DNA from: Armatimonadota bacterium
GTDB lineage: Bacteria; Armatimonadota; Zipacnadia; UBA1398; JAKPQA01
NCBI GenBank assembly: GCA_029547025.1
Contig: JAKPQA010000326.1
Location: forward strand, 1 to 54,853
Reading direction: 5' to 3'
Length of the DNA stretch: 54,853 nucleotides
Position 1 is the stretch's first letter. Every line of letters starts with the position of its first letter. Of this stretch, positions 42,059 to 51,700 are shown piece by piece. A program made the position numbers and the translations under genes. The notes beneath the pieces were generated by a model. That model was not told the origin of the DNA and did not search any database. It saw only the letters and a program-made list of their open reading frames with translations.

Positions 42059-42826
42059 ATGGATGCGAGTCCCGGGCCGGTGCCGCCGGCCGACTTTGTG
42101 TGGCCGGGCGGCCAACGGGCCGCTTTGAGCCTGAGCTTCGACGATGCGCGACCCAGTCAGCTCGACCATGGGATTCCGATCCTCGACCGCCATGGGCTCC
42201 GGGGAACGTTCTATGTCTCGCTGGGCAACCTGCGGGACCGGATCGACGAGTGGCGGGCGGCCGCGGCCACGGGCCATGAGATGGGCAACCACACGCTCAG
42301 CCACCCGTGCAGCGGCAACTTCCCCTTCAATCGGGACAACGCGTTGGAGAAATGGACTCTGGAACGGATCGAGGATGACATCGACGAGGCCCAGGAGCTG
42401 CTGGAGGATCTGCTCGGCCGTCGGCCCAGGACCTTCGCCTATCCCTGCGGTCAGATGTATGTCGGCCGGGGTGAGAGCGTTCAGAGCTACGTGCCGGTGG
42501 TCGCCCGGCGGTTCGTCGTCGGACGCAACGCCTTCGACGAGATGCACAACGATCCCGGGTTCTGTGACCTGGCGCAGATCTACAGCATGGACGCCGATCA
42601 GGGTCGCCTCGACCGACTGATCGGGTTGGTCGAGGCGGCCAAACGCGACGGCGGGTGGCTGGTGCTGATGATGCACGAAGTCCGGCCCGACAGTGGCCGC
42701 CAGACCATCTCCGCCGAGGTGCTCGATGGCCTCTGCCGGTATCTTTCCGGTCCGGCTGCCGAAGTGTGGGTCGACACGGTGGAGGCCGTGGGCGACTATG
42801 TGAGAGCGACTCGAGGCGGCTGGTAG
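42059..42826 (+). CDS. Polysaccharide deacetylase (CE4, NodB-like)
   Basis: A 255-residue carbohydrate esterase family 4 protein removing N- or O-acetyl groups from a glycan. ATG 42059 has GAGAGGG 8 bases upstream. The metal triad is intact: LSFDDARPSQL with Asp28-Asp29, and MGNHTLSHP with His78 and His82. FAYPCGQMYVGRG is the usual arginine/strand motif region, and WLVLMMHEV near the C-terminus carries the conserved His. There is no obvious signal peptide at this start, so it may act on cytoplasmic or precursor sugars. Neighbours are the divergent GH78-like gene and the downstream DegT gene (43-base gap). Confidence 0.9.
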   Translation: MDASPGPVPPADFVWPGGQRAALSLSFDDARPSQLDHGIPILDRHGLRGTFYVSLGNLRDRIDEWRAAAATGHEMGNHTLSHPCSGNFPFNRDNALEKWTLERIEDDIDEAQELLEDLLGRRPRTFAYPCGQMYVGRGESVQSYVPVVARRFVVGRNAFDEMHNDPGFCDLAQIYSMDADQGRLDRLIGLVEAAKRDGGWLVLMMHEVRPDSGRQTISAEVLDGLCRYLSGPAAEVWVDTVEAVGDYVRATRGGW

Positions 42827-42868
42827 GCCGCCAGACCGAACGCCGATGTAGGAGGACACTCCAAACCG

Positions 42869-44248
42869 ATGAGTGACACCCGCGCGCAACAGAGACTGGC
42901 ACTCCAGGGCGGCCTGAAGGCCGTCTCGTCCATCGAGGGCAAGGGGGAGCCCAAGATCGGTGTCGAGGAGTTCATGTCCGTCGCCGAGAGATTCGGCTTC
43001 TCCGAGGGCACGTTAGCGAAGATCCGTCAGGCCGTCAGCGAAGAGGACATGGGATCGGGGCCGTTTCTTGCCAACTACTACTCCGATCTGCCCGAGACCA
43101 AGGTGCAGGGCTTTGAGCGCATCGCCCGTGAGACCTTCGGCCGCAAGTACGCCATCGGTGTGACGTCGGGCACGGCGGCGCTGCACGCGGCTTTCGTGGC
43201 GGCGGGCGTCGGGCCGGGCACCGAGGTGATCGTCCCCGCCATCGGGTTCTTCGCCACCGCGGCCGCCGTGGTCCACTCCAAGGCCGTGCCGGTCTTCTGC
43301 GATGTCGACGAGTCCCTGGCCATGGATCCTGCCAAGATCGAGTCGAGGATCACCCCTCGCACCGTCGCCTTGGCGCCGACGCACGTCATGGGCAGCGTGT
43401 GTGACATGGAGTCCATTATGGCCGTGGCGCGCAAGCACAATCTGCGCGTCATCGAGGATTGCGCCCAGTCCTGTGGTGGGAGGCAGAAGGGGCGCTACGT
43501 TGGGACCTTCGGCGATCTGGGCTGCTTCAGCATCTCAGCCTACAAGATCGTCGGAGGTGGCGAGGGTGGCCTGATCATCACCGACGACGAGCGGCTCTAC
43601 GAGCGCGCCCAGGGCATGGTCGAGTGCGGAGGTCTGTGGCGCCCCGACCGTTTCGCTCCCCCGCGCTACCCGCGCGAGCTCTTCTGCGGCACCAACTACC
43701 GCATGTCGGAGCTCGAAGCGGCTATCGACCAGGTTCAGCTCAGGCGCATGCCCGGTACGGTGGCCCGCTTCCACAAGGTGAAGACGAGCATACTCAGGCA
43801 ACTTCGCACCTTCCGCGAGATCACGCCCCAGAAGCTCAATGATCCCGACGGCGAGATCGGGTACACACTTCGCTTCTTCCCTGAGACGTTCGAGCTCGGG
43901 GCCCAGATCGTCGAGGCCCTGAACGCCGAAGGCATCGGGTGCGGCATGCGTGGCCCCAACGGCGCGCCCGACTGGCACGTCTATCACGACATGTTCCCGG
44001 TCACGACGAAGACCGGTGCTACCGAGGATGACTGCCCCTACCAGTGCCCCTTGTACCTGCAGCGAGGCGGCAACATCTCGTACCAGAGGGGCGACTGCCC
44101 GGTGGCCGACGACCTGTTCGACCGCTGCATCAGTGTCGGGCTCAACCAGTGGTACACCGAGAACGACTGCAACAACATCGCTGCCGGCATCAACAAGGTC
44201 CTCTCGGCATTCTGCACCGAGGACCCCAACGCGACGAGGTGGATGTAG
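42869..44248 (+). CDS. DegT/DnrJ/EryC1/StrS aminotransferase (first of pair)
   Basis: A 459-residue PLP enzyme, longer than the usual 370-400 because of an N-terminal extension of about 55 residues and a C-terminal tail. ATG 42869 lies 13 bases after AGGAGG. YAIGVTSGTAALHAAFVAAG binds phosphate, VIEDCAQSCGGRQKGRYVG carries the PLP Asp, and CFSISAYKIVGGGEGGLII contains the Schiff-base Lys (about K226). The C-terminal region has several extra cysteines (EDDCPYQCPLYLQ, RGDCPVADDLFDRC). It probably transaminates a keto sugar or keto cyclitol. It is 161 bases upstream of a second, distinct DegT enzyme, and the two are only moderately alike. Substrate unknown. Confidence 0.9.
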   Translation: MSDTRAQQRLALQGGLKAVSSIEGKGEPKIGVEEFMSVAERFGFSEGTLAKIRQAVSEEDMGSGPFLANYYSDLPETKVQGFERIARETFGRKYAIGVTSGTAALHAAFVAAGVGPGTEVIVPAIGFFATAAAVVHSKAVPVFCDVDESLAMDPAKIESRITPRTVALAPTHVMGSVCDMESIMAVARKHNLRVIEDCAQSCGGRQKGRYVGTFGDLGCFSISAYKIVGGGEGGLIITDDERLYERAQGMVECGGLWRPDRFAPPRYPRELFCGTNYRMSELEAAIDQVQLRRMPGTVARFHKVKTSILRQLRTFREITPQKLNDPDGEIGYTLRFFPETFELGAQIVEALNAEGIGCGMRGPNGAPDWHVYHDMFPVTTKTGATEDDCPYQCPLYLQRGGNISYQRGDCPVADDLFDRCISVGLNQWYTENDCNNIAAGINKVLSAFCTEDPNATRWM

Positions 44249-44344
44249 GTGGCTGTCGTTCGTGTCGGCGGGCCCCCTGGTCCGCGCTTGATGTCGTCGT
44301 GCCCGCGGGTCTCCTGGCCCGCGCCATTGACCTAGGCCCCGCGA

Positions 44345-44376
44345 TGGCGGGCGAGTGGCGGGCGAGGACGCCCGCC
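44345..44376 (+). repeat. Tandem 11-mer and perfect hairpin between the two DegT genes
   Basis: TGGCGGGCGAG occurs twice in direct tandem (44345-44355, 44356-44366). The second copy then forms a perfect 8-bp hairpin, GGCGGGCG (44357-44364) with CGCCCGCC (44369-44376), around the loop AGGA. It sits 34 bases before the second DegT start. There is no U-tract. The whole 161-base spacer is GC-rich with no gene. Confidence 0.5.
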
Positions 44377-44409
44377 GGCACGGGACAGGGTTAGCTACGG
44401 AGGCGAGAT

Positions 44410-45573
44410 ATGTACCGCGTGGGCCAGAAGGAGATCGACGCCGTCGCCAAGGTGCTGCTGAGCGGCGAGCTGTTCCGCTACCACAAGGGTGGCGAGTGCG
44501 AGAAGTTCGAGAAGCGCTATGCCCGCAAGCTCGGCGTGAAGCACGTCCGCATGACCTCCAGCGGTACCACGGCCCTCACGGCGGCCCTGGCCGGTCTTCA
44601 GATCGGCCCGGGCGATGAGGTGCTCGTGCCCGCATGCACCTATATGGCGACGGCTGTCTCGGTCCTCGCCGTGGGGGCCATTCCGGTCGTGGTCGACGTC
44701 GACGCCTCTATCACCATCAGTCCCAAGGCCATCGAAGCGGCGATCGGCCCGCGGACGCGTGCCGTGATCCCCGTGCACATGTGGGGTCTCGCGTGCGACA
44801 TGAACCGCATCATGCGCATCGCCAAGAAGCATGACCTGCTGGTCATCGAGGATGCCTGCCAGGGCGTCGGCGGCGCCTATGAAGGCCGCATGCTCGGTTC
44901 TATCGGCCATGCGGGGGCATTTAGCTTTAACTATTTCAAGAACATGACATGTGGCGAGGGCGGTGCCGTGGTCACCAACGATGACGAGGTCATCCGCCGC
45001 GCCGGGTGTATGATCGACTGCTGCAGCTTCTACTGGTCGGGCCGCGAAGAGGACTTTGTCCCCTTCACCGCCAGTGGCTCCCGAGCCACCGAGATCGAGG
45101 GGGCCATCATGAACGCCCAGCTCGACCGCATCGATGGCATGATCCGGGCCATGCGCGCGCAGAAGAAGCGCATCATCGAGGAGACCGCCGACTCGGGCCT
45201 GAAGCCCGTTCCGGCCCACAGTCTCGACTGGGAGTGCGGCTCCCACGTGATCTACCAGCTCCCGACCGAGGCCAAGGCCGACCAGTTCGCCGCCCTGGTG
45301 GGCGGCACCGTGTGCGGCAAGACCGGCCGGCATGTGTACACCGAATGGGATCCGCTCTTCCATCACCAGGGGGCGCACCACCCTGCCCTGAACCCGTTCG
45401 CGCTGCCTCAGAACAAGGACTGCCGCATGGTCTACAGCAAGGACATGTGCAGCGCGTCCCTGGGATTCCTGAACCGCAGTGTCATGATTGGCAACCATCC
45501 GGACCGTACCGCGGGCCAGGTGAAGGCCCTCATCCGCAGGATCAACCAGGCCGCGGCACAGGTGCTCGCGTAG
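44410..45573 (+). CDS. DegT/DnrJ/EryC1/StrS aminotransferase (second of pair)
   Basis: A 387-residue PLP-dependent sugar-aminotransferase-type enzyme. ATG 44410 follows GGAGG by 6 bases. VRMTSSGTTALTAALAGLQI binds the phosphate, LVIEDACQGVGGAYEGRMLG carries the PLP Asp, and FSFNYFKNMTCGEGGAVVTN has the Schiff-base Lys (about K177). LDRIDGMIRAMRAQKKRII and the C-terminal half are typical; catalytic residues are intact. It differs from the first DegT enzyme in length and active-site loop (FNYFKNMTCGEGG versus SISAYKIVGGGEGG), so the pair probably handle different substrates or steps. It precedes the isomerase-like and oxidoreductase genes, as in amino-sugar or aminocyclitol clusters. Confidence 0.92.
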   Translation: MYRVGQKEIDAVAKVLLSGELFRYHKGGECEKFEKRYARKLGVKHVRMTSSGTTALTAALAGLQIGPGDEVLVPACTYMATAVSVLAVGAIPVVVDVDASITISPKAIEAAIGPRTRAVIPVHMWGLACDMNRIMRIAKKHDLLVIEDACQGVGGAYEGRMLGSIGHAGAFSFNYFKNMTCGEGGAVVTNDDEVIRRAGCMIDCCSFYWSGREEDFVPFTASGSRATEIEGAIMNAQLDRIDGMIRAMRAQKKRIIEETADSGLKPVPAHSLDWECGSHVIYQLPTEAKADQFAALVGGTVCGKTGRHVYTEWDPLFHHQGAHHPALNPFALPQNKDCRMVYSKDMCSASLGFLNRSVMIGNHPDRTAGQVKALIRRINQAAAQVLA

Positions 45574-45610
45574 CCCTCGGGCGACGGCCGACGGAGGCAG
45601 GCGTGGGAGG

Positions 45611-46396
45611 TTGCTGACGCGGCGAGGGTTTCTGCGCATGGGTGCGGCCTCTCTGGGGGGCATGGCATGGATGGGCGGCGGCGCGACGCGCGCTTGTGTG
45701 CCGCCGTCGTTCTGCGTCCCGACCGTGCTCTACCCGGGTTGCCCGATCGAGCACATCCTCGAGCAGATCTCGCGCACGGGTGCCACCGGTGTTGATGTCT
45801 GGGACACCGGCTCTGCCGGCCCGGCGAACCCCATGCAGTGGGTGGCCACGCACGGGCCTGAGGCGCTGGCCCGTCGAGCGGGCCGCTTTGGCCTCCGCGT
45901 CCGCGCCTTCTCTTTGTTCTGGACGCCAGGAGCGGATCTGGCAGGTCGTCTGGAGTGGTTGCGGGACGCGGGGGGCCGGCTCGTCGTCCTCAATGGTGGC
46001 GGCGCTCCGGGTCGCCCGCCGTGGGAGGCGTTGCGCCCTCTCGAATGGGTGGTTGAGGCCGCCGCTGCTCGAGATCTCGAGGTTGCCATCGTGAACCACC
46101 GTGGCACGTCCCTCTGTTCGGTGCAGTCCATCCGCCAGTTCACTGGCGCATGTGGCTGGCCCCGGCTTGGCCTCGCTCTGGCACCCCACCATCTGGCGGG
46201 CGGAGACACCATCGAGGACGCCATAGCCGCCGCGGGCGATCGACTCCGGCTGCGCTACGTGGTCGACGGGGCGGGAGATGCCCTGGACCGGATGCATCCC
46301 GACACCGAGATCTGCTTGTTCACTCGCGAACGCATGCCCGCTCGCCAGATGACTCGCGCCCTGACGTGGGCGCGCGAGCGGCTGACCACCGCATGA
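45611..46396 (+). CDS. Tat-exported sugar-isomerase/epimerase-like TIM-barrel protein
   Basis: A 261-residue protein. TTG 45611 follows GGAGGC by 12 bases and begins MLTRRGFLRMGAASLGGMAW, a textbook twin-arginine signal. The mature part resembles the AP-endonuclease-2/xylose-isomerase-like barrel: PGCPIEHILEQISRTGATGV, VDVWDTGSAG, ARRAGRFGLRVRAFSLFW, LRDAGGRLVVLNGGG and DLEVAIVNHRGTSLCSV. It is somewhat short, and some metal ligands of true isomerases are not obvious, so it may be non-catalytic or act differently. Tat export implies folding in the cytoplasm, perhaps with a metal. It lies between the second DegT and the Gfo/Idh genes. Confidence 0.75.
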   Translation: MLTRRGFLRMGAASLGGMAWMGGGATRACVPPSFCVPTVLYPGCPIEHILEQISRTGATGVDVWDTGSAGPANPMQWVATHGPEALARRAGRFGLRVRAFSLFWTPGADLAGRLEWLRDAGGRLVVLNGGGAPGRPPWEALRPLEWVVEAAAARDLEVAIVNHRGTSLCSVQSIRQFTGACGWPRLGLALAPHHLAGGDTIEDAIAAAGDRLRLRYVVDGAGDALDRMHPDTEICLFTRERMPARQMTRALTWARERLTTA

Positions 46397-46437
46397 CTGG
46401 CTGATGCCCCCGGGGCAGTGCTGAAGGAGGACCGACC

Positions 46438-47460
46438 ATGAGCTACCGGTGCGCGTTCCTGGGATGCGGACCCCGAGCCGATGGCCACGCCGCCGCGTAC
46501 GCGCATGTCACCCGCGGCGAGAAGGTGGCCGCCTGTGACCTCAATGAGCAGCGACTCAACGCGTTCCTCGCAAATCACGGCATTGCGCGCGGCTACACCG
46601 ACCTCGATGAGATGCTCGATCGCGAGAAGCCCGATGTGATCCACATGGTCACCATGCCCACGCTGCGCGTCGGCCTCATGCGGCGCCTCGCCGATGCGGG
46701 CGTGCCCGCGGTGACGGTCGAGAAGCCGATCTGCATCGGCGCCGATGACTACAAGGCCCTGCGGAAGCTCAACGCGGAGTCCAAGACCAAGTTCGTCGTG
46801 AACCACCAGCTCCGGCACCATCCGCGGATCCTCCAGTTCCTGGCCGACATTGGCGCCGGCGCCATCGGCGAAGTCCGCTTCATCGACGCGTCTGCCGTGA
46901 TGTCCATGTCCGGTCAGGGCGTGCACATTCTGGACCTGATGTTCGCCTTCAACGGCTACGCACCCGCGAAGACCGTTTTCGGGGCCTCGTCGGGCTATGA
47001 GGACCTGGGCGGCACGCATCCCGGCCCGAAAACCGCCGAGTCGCTCATCACCTTCACCAACGGCGTCCGCGCGGCCCTTCACTCGGGCGCGGGCGCGCCG
47101 CAGTTCCGCGAAGGTCCCGACTGGGCACACAAGCGCATCGCGGTTTATGGCACCCATGGCTTCCGCCACTGGTGGATGTACGGGTACGAGCTCTCGCGGC
47201 CCGATGGTTCCGTTGAGCGCGGAGAGCAGGAGTACCGGGATCAGGACATCCTCGGCCAGGCTGGCCTCACCGAGGCCCTCTTCGACTGGATCGAAGACGA
47301 TGCCAAGGTCCACCCCAACAATCTGAGTACATCGCTGGACGAATGGCTCGTGATTCTGGCAGGCTATCTGAGCACCATCGAGGCGCGTCCCGTGGGCCTG
47401 CCCTTCGATCCGCCCGATGACCTGCTCGACCGCTTCCGCGCCTTCGTGGGCGGCGCCTGA
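46438..47460 (+). CDS. Gfo/Idh/MocA-family oxidoreductase
   Basis: A 340-residue NAD(P)-dependent sugar or cyclitol dehydrogenase. ATG 46438 follows AAGGAGG by 7 bases. The Rossmann start YRCAFLGCGPRADGHAAAYA, the LADAGVPAVTVEKPICIG segment with the EKP motif, FVVNHQLRHHPRILQ and the C-terminal domain (SGQGVHILDLMFAFNGY, with the conserved HxxDL-like His) are clear. It usually oxidises a ring hydroxyl to a keto group, which would supply the ketone for a DegT aminotransferase. No signal peptide, so cytoplasmic. Its stop is 35 bases before the HMGL-like gene. Confidence 0.92.
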   Translation: MSYRCAFLGCGPRADGHAAAYAHVTRGEKVAACDLNEQRLNAFLANHGIARGYTDLDEMLDREKPDVIHMVTMPTLRVGLMRRLADAGVPAVTVEKPICIGADDYKALRKLNAESKTKFVVNHQLRHHPRILQFLADIGAGAIGEVRFIDASAVMSMSGQGVHILDLMFAFNGYAPAKTVFGASSGYEDLGGTHPGPKTAESLITFTNGVRAALHSGAGAPQFREGPDWAHKRIAVYGTHGFRHWWMYGYELSRPDGSVERGEQEYRDQDILGQAGLTEALFDWIEDDAKVHPNNLSTSLDEWLVILAGYLSTIEARPVGLPFDPPDDLLDRFRAFVGGA

Positions 47461-47495
47461 CGCGCCCCCGGCCTGCTGAGACGAGAGGACGACAC

Positions 47496-48722
47496 ATGTC
47501 CGACCCGTGGCATACCGCGTCGTGGTTCACGAGCCCATGGAACCACCTGCCGGAAGTCCGCTCCGGCTATCACTTCGCGGACCAGGTAAGGATCCACGAT
47601 ATTACGCTCCGGGACGGCGAGCAGCAGACCGGCGTCGCCCTGTCGGCCGATGAGAAGGTGCGTATCGCCGAGAAGCTGGCGGAGGTGGGCGTGCACCGGA
47701 TCGAGGCGGGCATGCCCATCGTGTCTGCCGCCGATCGTCAGGCGATCGAGCGCATCGTCGCTGCCGGCTTTCCGTGCGAGATCTTCGCCTTCTCGCGCTG
47801 CATGGTGGCCGATGTCGAGCGCGCCGCCGAGTGCGGCGTGCATGGCATCGTCGTTGAGATCCCCAGCAGCGAGCACATCATCGAGCATGCATACGGCTGG
47901 CCGCTCCAGAAGGCCGTGGACCTGTCGATCGCTGCGACGGCCCGCGCCAAGGAACTGGGTCTCTACACCGTCTTCTTTCCCATCGACGCCTCGCGGGCCG
48001 ATCTTGGGTGGTTCCTCGACCTGATCTCGCAGGTCGCCGCTCAGGGTCACATGGATGCTCTCGCCTGCGTCGATACCTTCGGTGGCGTCAACCCGTCGGC
48101 TATCGGGAATCTGGTCGCCACATGCAAGCGGCACCTCGGGAAGCCCATCGAGACGCACTTCCACGATGACTTCGGGTGTGGCACGGCCAACACGCTTCTG
48201 GGGCTGGCCGCCGGCGCCGAAGTGGCCCACGTCACCATGTGTGGCGTCGGCGAGCGCGCCGGCAACGCCGCGTTGGAGCAGGTGGTCCTTGCACTCAAGA
48301 CTCAGTACGGCATCGATGTGGGCATCGACACCACCAAGCTGTGCGAGCTGGCTGCTCTGGTGCAGGAGACCTTCCACCACGCGCTGCCCGACAACCGCTC
48401 AATCGTCGGCAAGCGCCTGTTTCAGGTCGAGTCCGGCATCGTCGCGTCCTGGCTCAAGCGATGCGGCGATGAGCACCTCCTCGAGCTGTTCCCCTACCGG
48501 CCCGAGCTGGTGGGGCAGGAGGCGCCATCGGTCGCCATGGGGAAGAGCAGCGGCGCTGACTCGGTCACGGCGTGGTTGGCCGACCTCGGCCTGGAGCCCC
48601 CCACCGATGACGCCGAAGCCATGCGCATCCTGGTCGCGGTGAAGGCGGCGTCCATCGAGAAGCATGGTACGCTCACGCCGGATGAGTTCCGCCGGATCGT
48701 GGCGAACGAGCGCGGAGCGTAG
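47496..48722 (+). CDS. HMGL-like enzyme (isopropylmalate/homocitrate/citramalate-synthase family)
   Basis: A 408-residue DRE-TIM metallolyase-family protein joining acetyl-CoA (or a similar acyl-CoA) to a 2-oxoacid. ATG 47496 has GAGAGGA upstream. RIHDITLRDGEQQTGVALS gives the catalytic Arg39-Asp40, HRIEAGMPIVSAADRQAIE is the next conserved segment, ETHFHDDFGCGTANTLLGLA holds the metal His221 and His223, and VTMCGVGERAGNAALEQVVL is the GxGERAGN motif. The LeuA allosteric domain is absent, so it is closer to NifV/CimA in form. The N-terminal 30 residues are Trp/His-rich and unusual. Its place among sugar genes rather than leucine genes is odd. Confidence 0.88.
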   Translation: MSDPWHTASWFTSPWNHLPEVRSGYHFADQVRIHDITLRDGEQQTGVALSADEKVRIAEKLAEVGVHRIEAGMPIVSAADRQAIERIVAAGFPCEIFAFSRCMVADVERAAECGVHGIVVEIPSSEHIIEHAYGWPLQKAVDLSIAATARAKELGLYTVFFPIDASRADLGWFLDLISQVAAQGHMDALACVDTFGGVNPSAIGNLVATCKRHLGKPIETHFHDDFGCGTANTLLGLAAGAEVAHVTMCGVGERAGNAALEQVVLALKTQYGIDVGIDTTKLCELAALVQETFHHALPDNRSIVGKRLFQVESGIVASWLKRCGDEHLLELFPYRPELVGQEAPSVAMGKSSGADSVTAWLADLGLEPPTDDAEAMRILVAVKAASIEKHGTLTPDEFRRIVANERGA

Positions 48723-48785
48723 GTCACGAGGAGAGAGGAGGCAGGGGCGCGAACCCTCCCGCGTCATCGGCGAGGAGGTCGACAT

Positions 48786-51700
48786 ATGTCATCTGCGCTC
48801 TGTCTCCTCTCACTCATCGCGGCAGCGGGTCAGGCGCTCACCAACATCTACCCCGACCCCGGCTTTGAGAAGACCGGGGTCGTGGGGGTCGCCCACAGCG
48901 GAGAGCGCGCTGGGACACTCGAGGTCGGCGAGCGTCAGCACTGGGTAACACTTGATGGCTCACTGTCCGTCGAGCCCTTCGCGACCTACAGGGCCACGGC
49001 GTGGGTCCGCGGTGGCGCGGCCGAGGGGAGCGCCCTCGCCCTCTATGTCTACCAGTGGGACTCCTACGTGTGGGCGTTCGGCGCTCAGGCCGTGGTCACC
49101 GCGGGTGACACCTGGCAGCAGGTCTCCGTTGACTTCTGCGTGCCCACCGACGCCGTCCCCTTCCATCCTCTGGCGTTCATGGATGCCGCCCGCGGCAAGA
49201 CGTGGATCGACGACGTGTCGGTTGTGCGGGTCCGTTCGGCTCGGGAGACGATGGACGCCATCGCGGCCAAGGCGTCCATCGGCGACGATGAGGCCCGCCT
49301 GCTCGCCCGTTGGCTGGTGGCGCATCAGAAGCTCGGTGACGCTGAGAAGCTCCTCGCCCGCGACCTACCGCGCGGGGTGAAGGCCGACATCGCGTGTGTC
49401 TTGGCCAAGGCGACTCCGCCCGGCCCGAAGCGAGCCCGCTTCCTGGCGGCGATGGTGGCCAACGGTGCCACGTCGCTCAACGATGGCCGGAAGCGCCTCG
49501 CCGAGGTGAGCGAGGGCCTCCCCTCCGACGCCCTGTGGTCCGCCGTGCTCAGCGCCATCCAGGATCCCGCAACCGACGCGCAGTCGGTGGACTCCCTGGT
49601 CGCCTACGCTGGCGATCTGACTCTCGCTACATCGTCGACGCAGACCCTCGCGGACCGCCGGCGCTCGGCTGACAGCCTGAGGAAGCTCGTCGACGCCGCG
49701 CAGGGCAAGACCGCGGCCAGCTCCCCCGCCCGCGCTGCTCTCGACAAGGTCGCCGCGGCGCTGGCCGCGGTTCGTGCCGAGCTCGACGCCGCTCAGGCAC
49801 AGCTCGGGAGCTGCACCATCGCCATCGGCGGGCGGGTGGTCCGGGCCGAGTCGCACTCGATCGTCATCCCCGCCAAGCCCACGCCCCAAGAGGCGCTGGC
49901 GGCGCGTGATTTGCAGGCGCATCTTGAGAAGATCACCGGCAGCGCCCCGCCCGTGGTCACCGAGGGCAAGGCCAAGACGCCGTTCCGCATCGTGGTCGGC
50001 AAGTGCCAGGCCGTGAGGAACCTCGGCGTCGCGGTGGACTATGCCGCCCTGGGGGCTGACGGCATCCGCATCAAGACGAGTGGTCCCAACCTGGTGCTGA
50101 CCGGCAACAAGCGCGGCGTGCTCTATGCCGTCTACCGCTTCCTCGAGGACCAGCTCGGCTGCCGCTGGTTCACGCCGGACTGCACCACGTGGCCACGGGA
50201 GGGGCGCATCAATGTCGGCCGGCTCGACATCACCTACGTCCCGCCGCTCGAGTACCGTGCCACCGACTACCCGAACTCGCGCCCGCCCGAGTTCGCCGTC
50301 CGCAACCAGTACAACGGGACGCAGATCGAGGCCAGCGAGGAGTGGGGCGGCAAGATCAGCTACCGGGGCTTCGTGCACACGTTCAACTACCTGGTGCCCC
50401 CCGAGGTGTACTTCGACGCCCACCCCGAGTACTTCTCCGAGATCAACGGGAAGCGTACCCGCGACTACACCCAGCTCTGTCTGACGAACCCGGATGTACT
50501 TCGGATTGCCATTGCGACCGTTCGGAAGTGGATCCAGGAGTCGCCCGAAGCCACCATTATCTCGGTCTCGCAGAACGACTGGCACAACTACTGCACCTGC
50601 CCCAAGTGCAGCGCGCTTGCCGAGGAGGAAGGAAGCCAGAGCGGCCCGCTGCTCCACTTCGTGAATGCCATTGCCGACGACATCGCCCAGGACTACCCGC
50701 ACATCATCATCGACACCTTGGCCTACCAGTACACGCGGAAGCCGCCCAAGCATGTGAAGCCCCGCCCCAACGTGGCCATCCGGTTGTGCAGCATCGAGTG
50801 TGAGTTCAACCGGCCTCTCGAGACATCGCCCTTCAACAAGAGCTTCGTCGACGACATCCGCGGGTGGAATCAGATCTGCGATCGTCTGCACATCTGGGAC
50901 TACGTCATCAACTACGCCCACTGCGTGCAGCCCTTCCCGAACCTCCGCGTGCTGCAACCGAACATCCGGTTTTTCATCGAGAACGGCGTGACGGGGATCT
51001 ACGAGGAGGCCAACTACTTCTCCCGAGGCGGGGAGATGGCGGAGCTCCGGACGTACCTGATGGCCAAGACCCTGTGGGATCCCGGCTACGACATCGAGAA
51101 GGGCATCGATGAGTTCCTCGCCGCGTACTACGGGCCGGCTGCTCCTGTCATCCGCCGGTACATTGACGACATCCACGACCTGGCCGTCTCCGACGACGAC
51201 TTCCACATGCCGATCTACGTGGGTCCGAAGTCGCCGTTCCAGACCGATGAGGCCCTGACGCGGTATGAGGGCTGGTTCGATGAGGCCGAGGCCCTGGTGA
51301 AGGACGATGCCATCCGTCTCCACCGTGTGGAGGTCGCGCGGCTGCCGATTATCTACACGCGTATCGCGCAGGCATCGGACCGGGCTTACAAGCTCGGCCC
51401 CGACGCGCTCGAGGCCGACGCCAACGACCGAATCACCGCGCTCATTGACCGCTTCGAGCGTGTTGCCCGGGCCGAGGGCCTTACGGCCGTGTCGGAGGGC
51501 GGTGTCGGCAGCAACCTCGACCGTTGGCTCGCCCACGTGCGCTCCCGACCCCAGCGCGAGCCTGTGGCCCGCCTTCAGGGCGGGGGCCTCGAGGTCGTGG
51601 TCATACCGGGCATGGGCGGACGAATCCTCAGCCTCAAGCGTCTGGCCGACGGGCGCGAGTTCATGGATGTCAACTCCACGGCCGCTGGCATTGACCCCAC

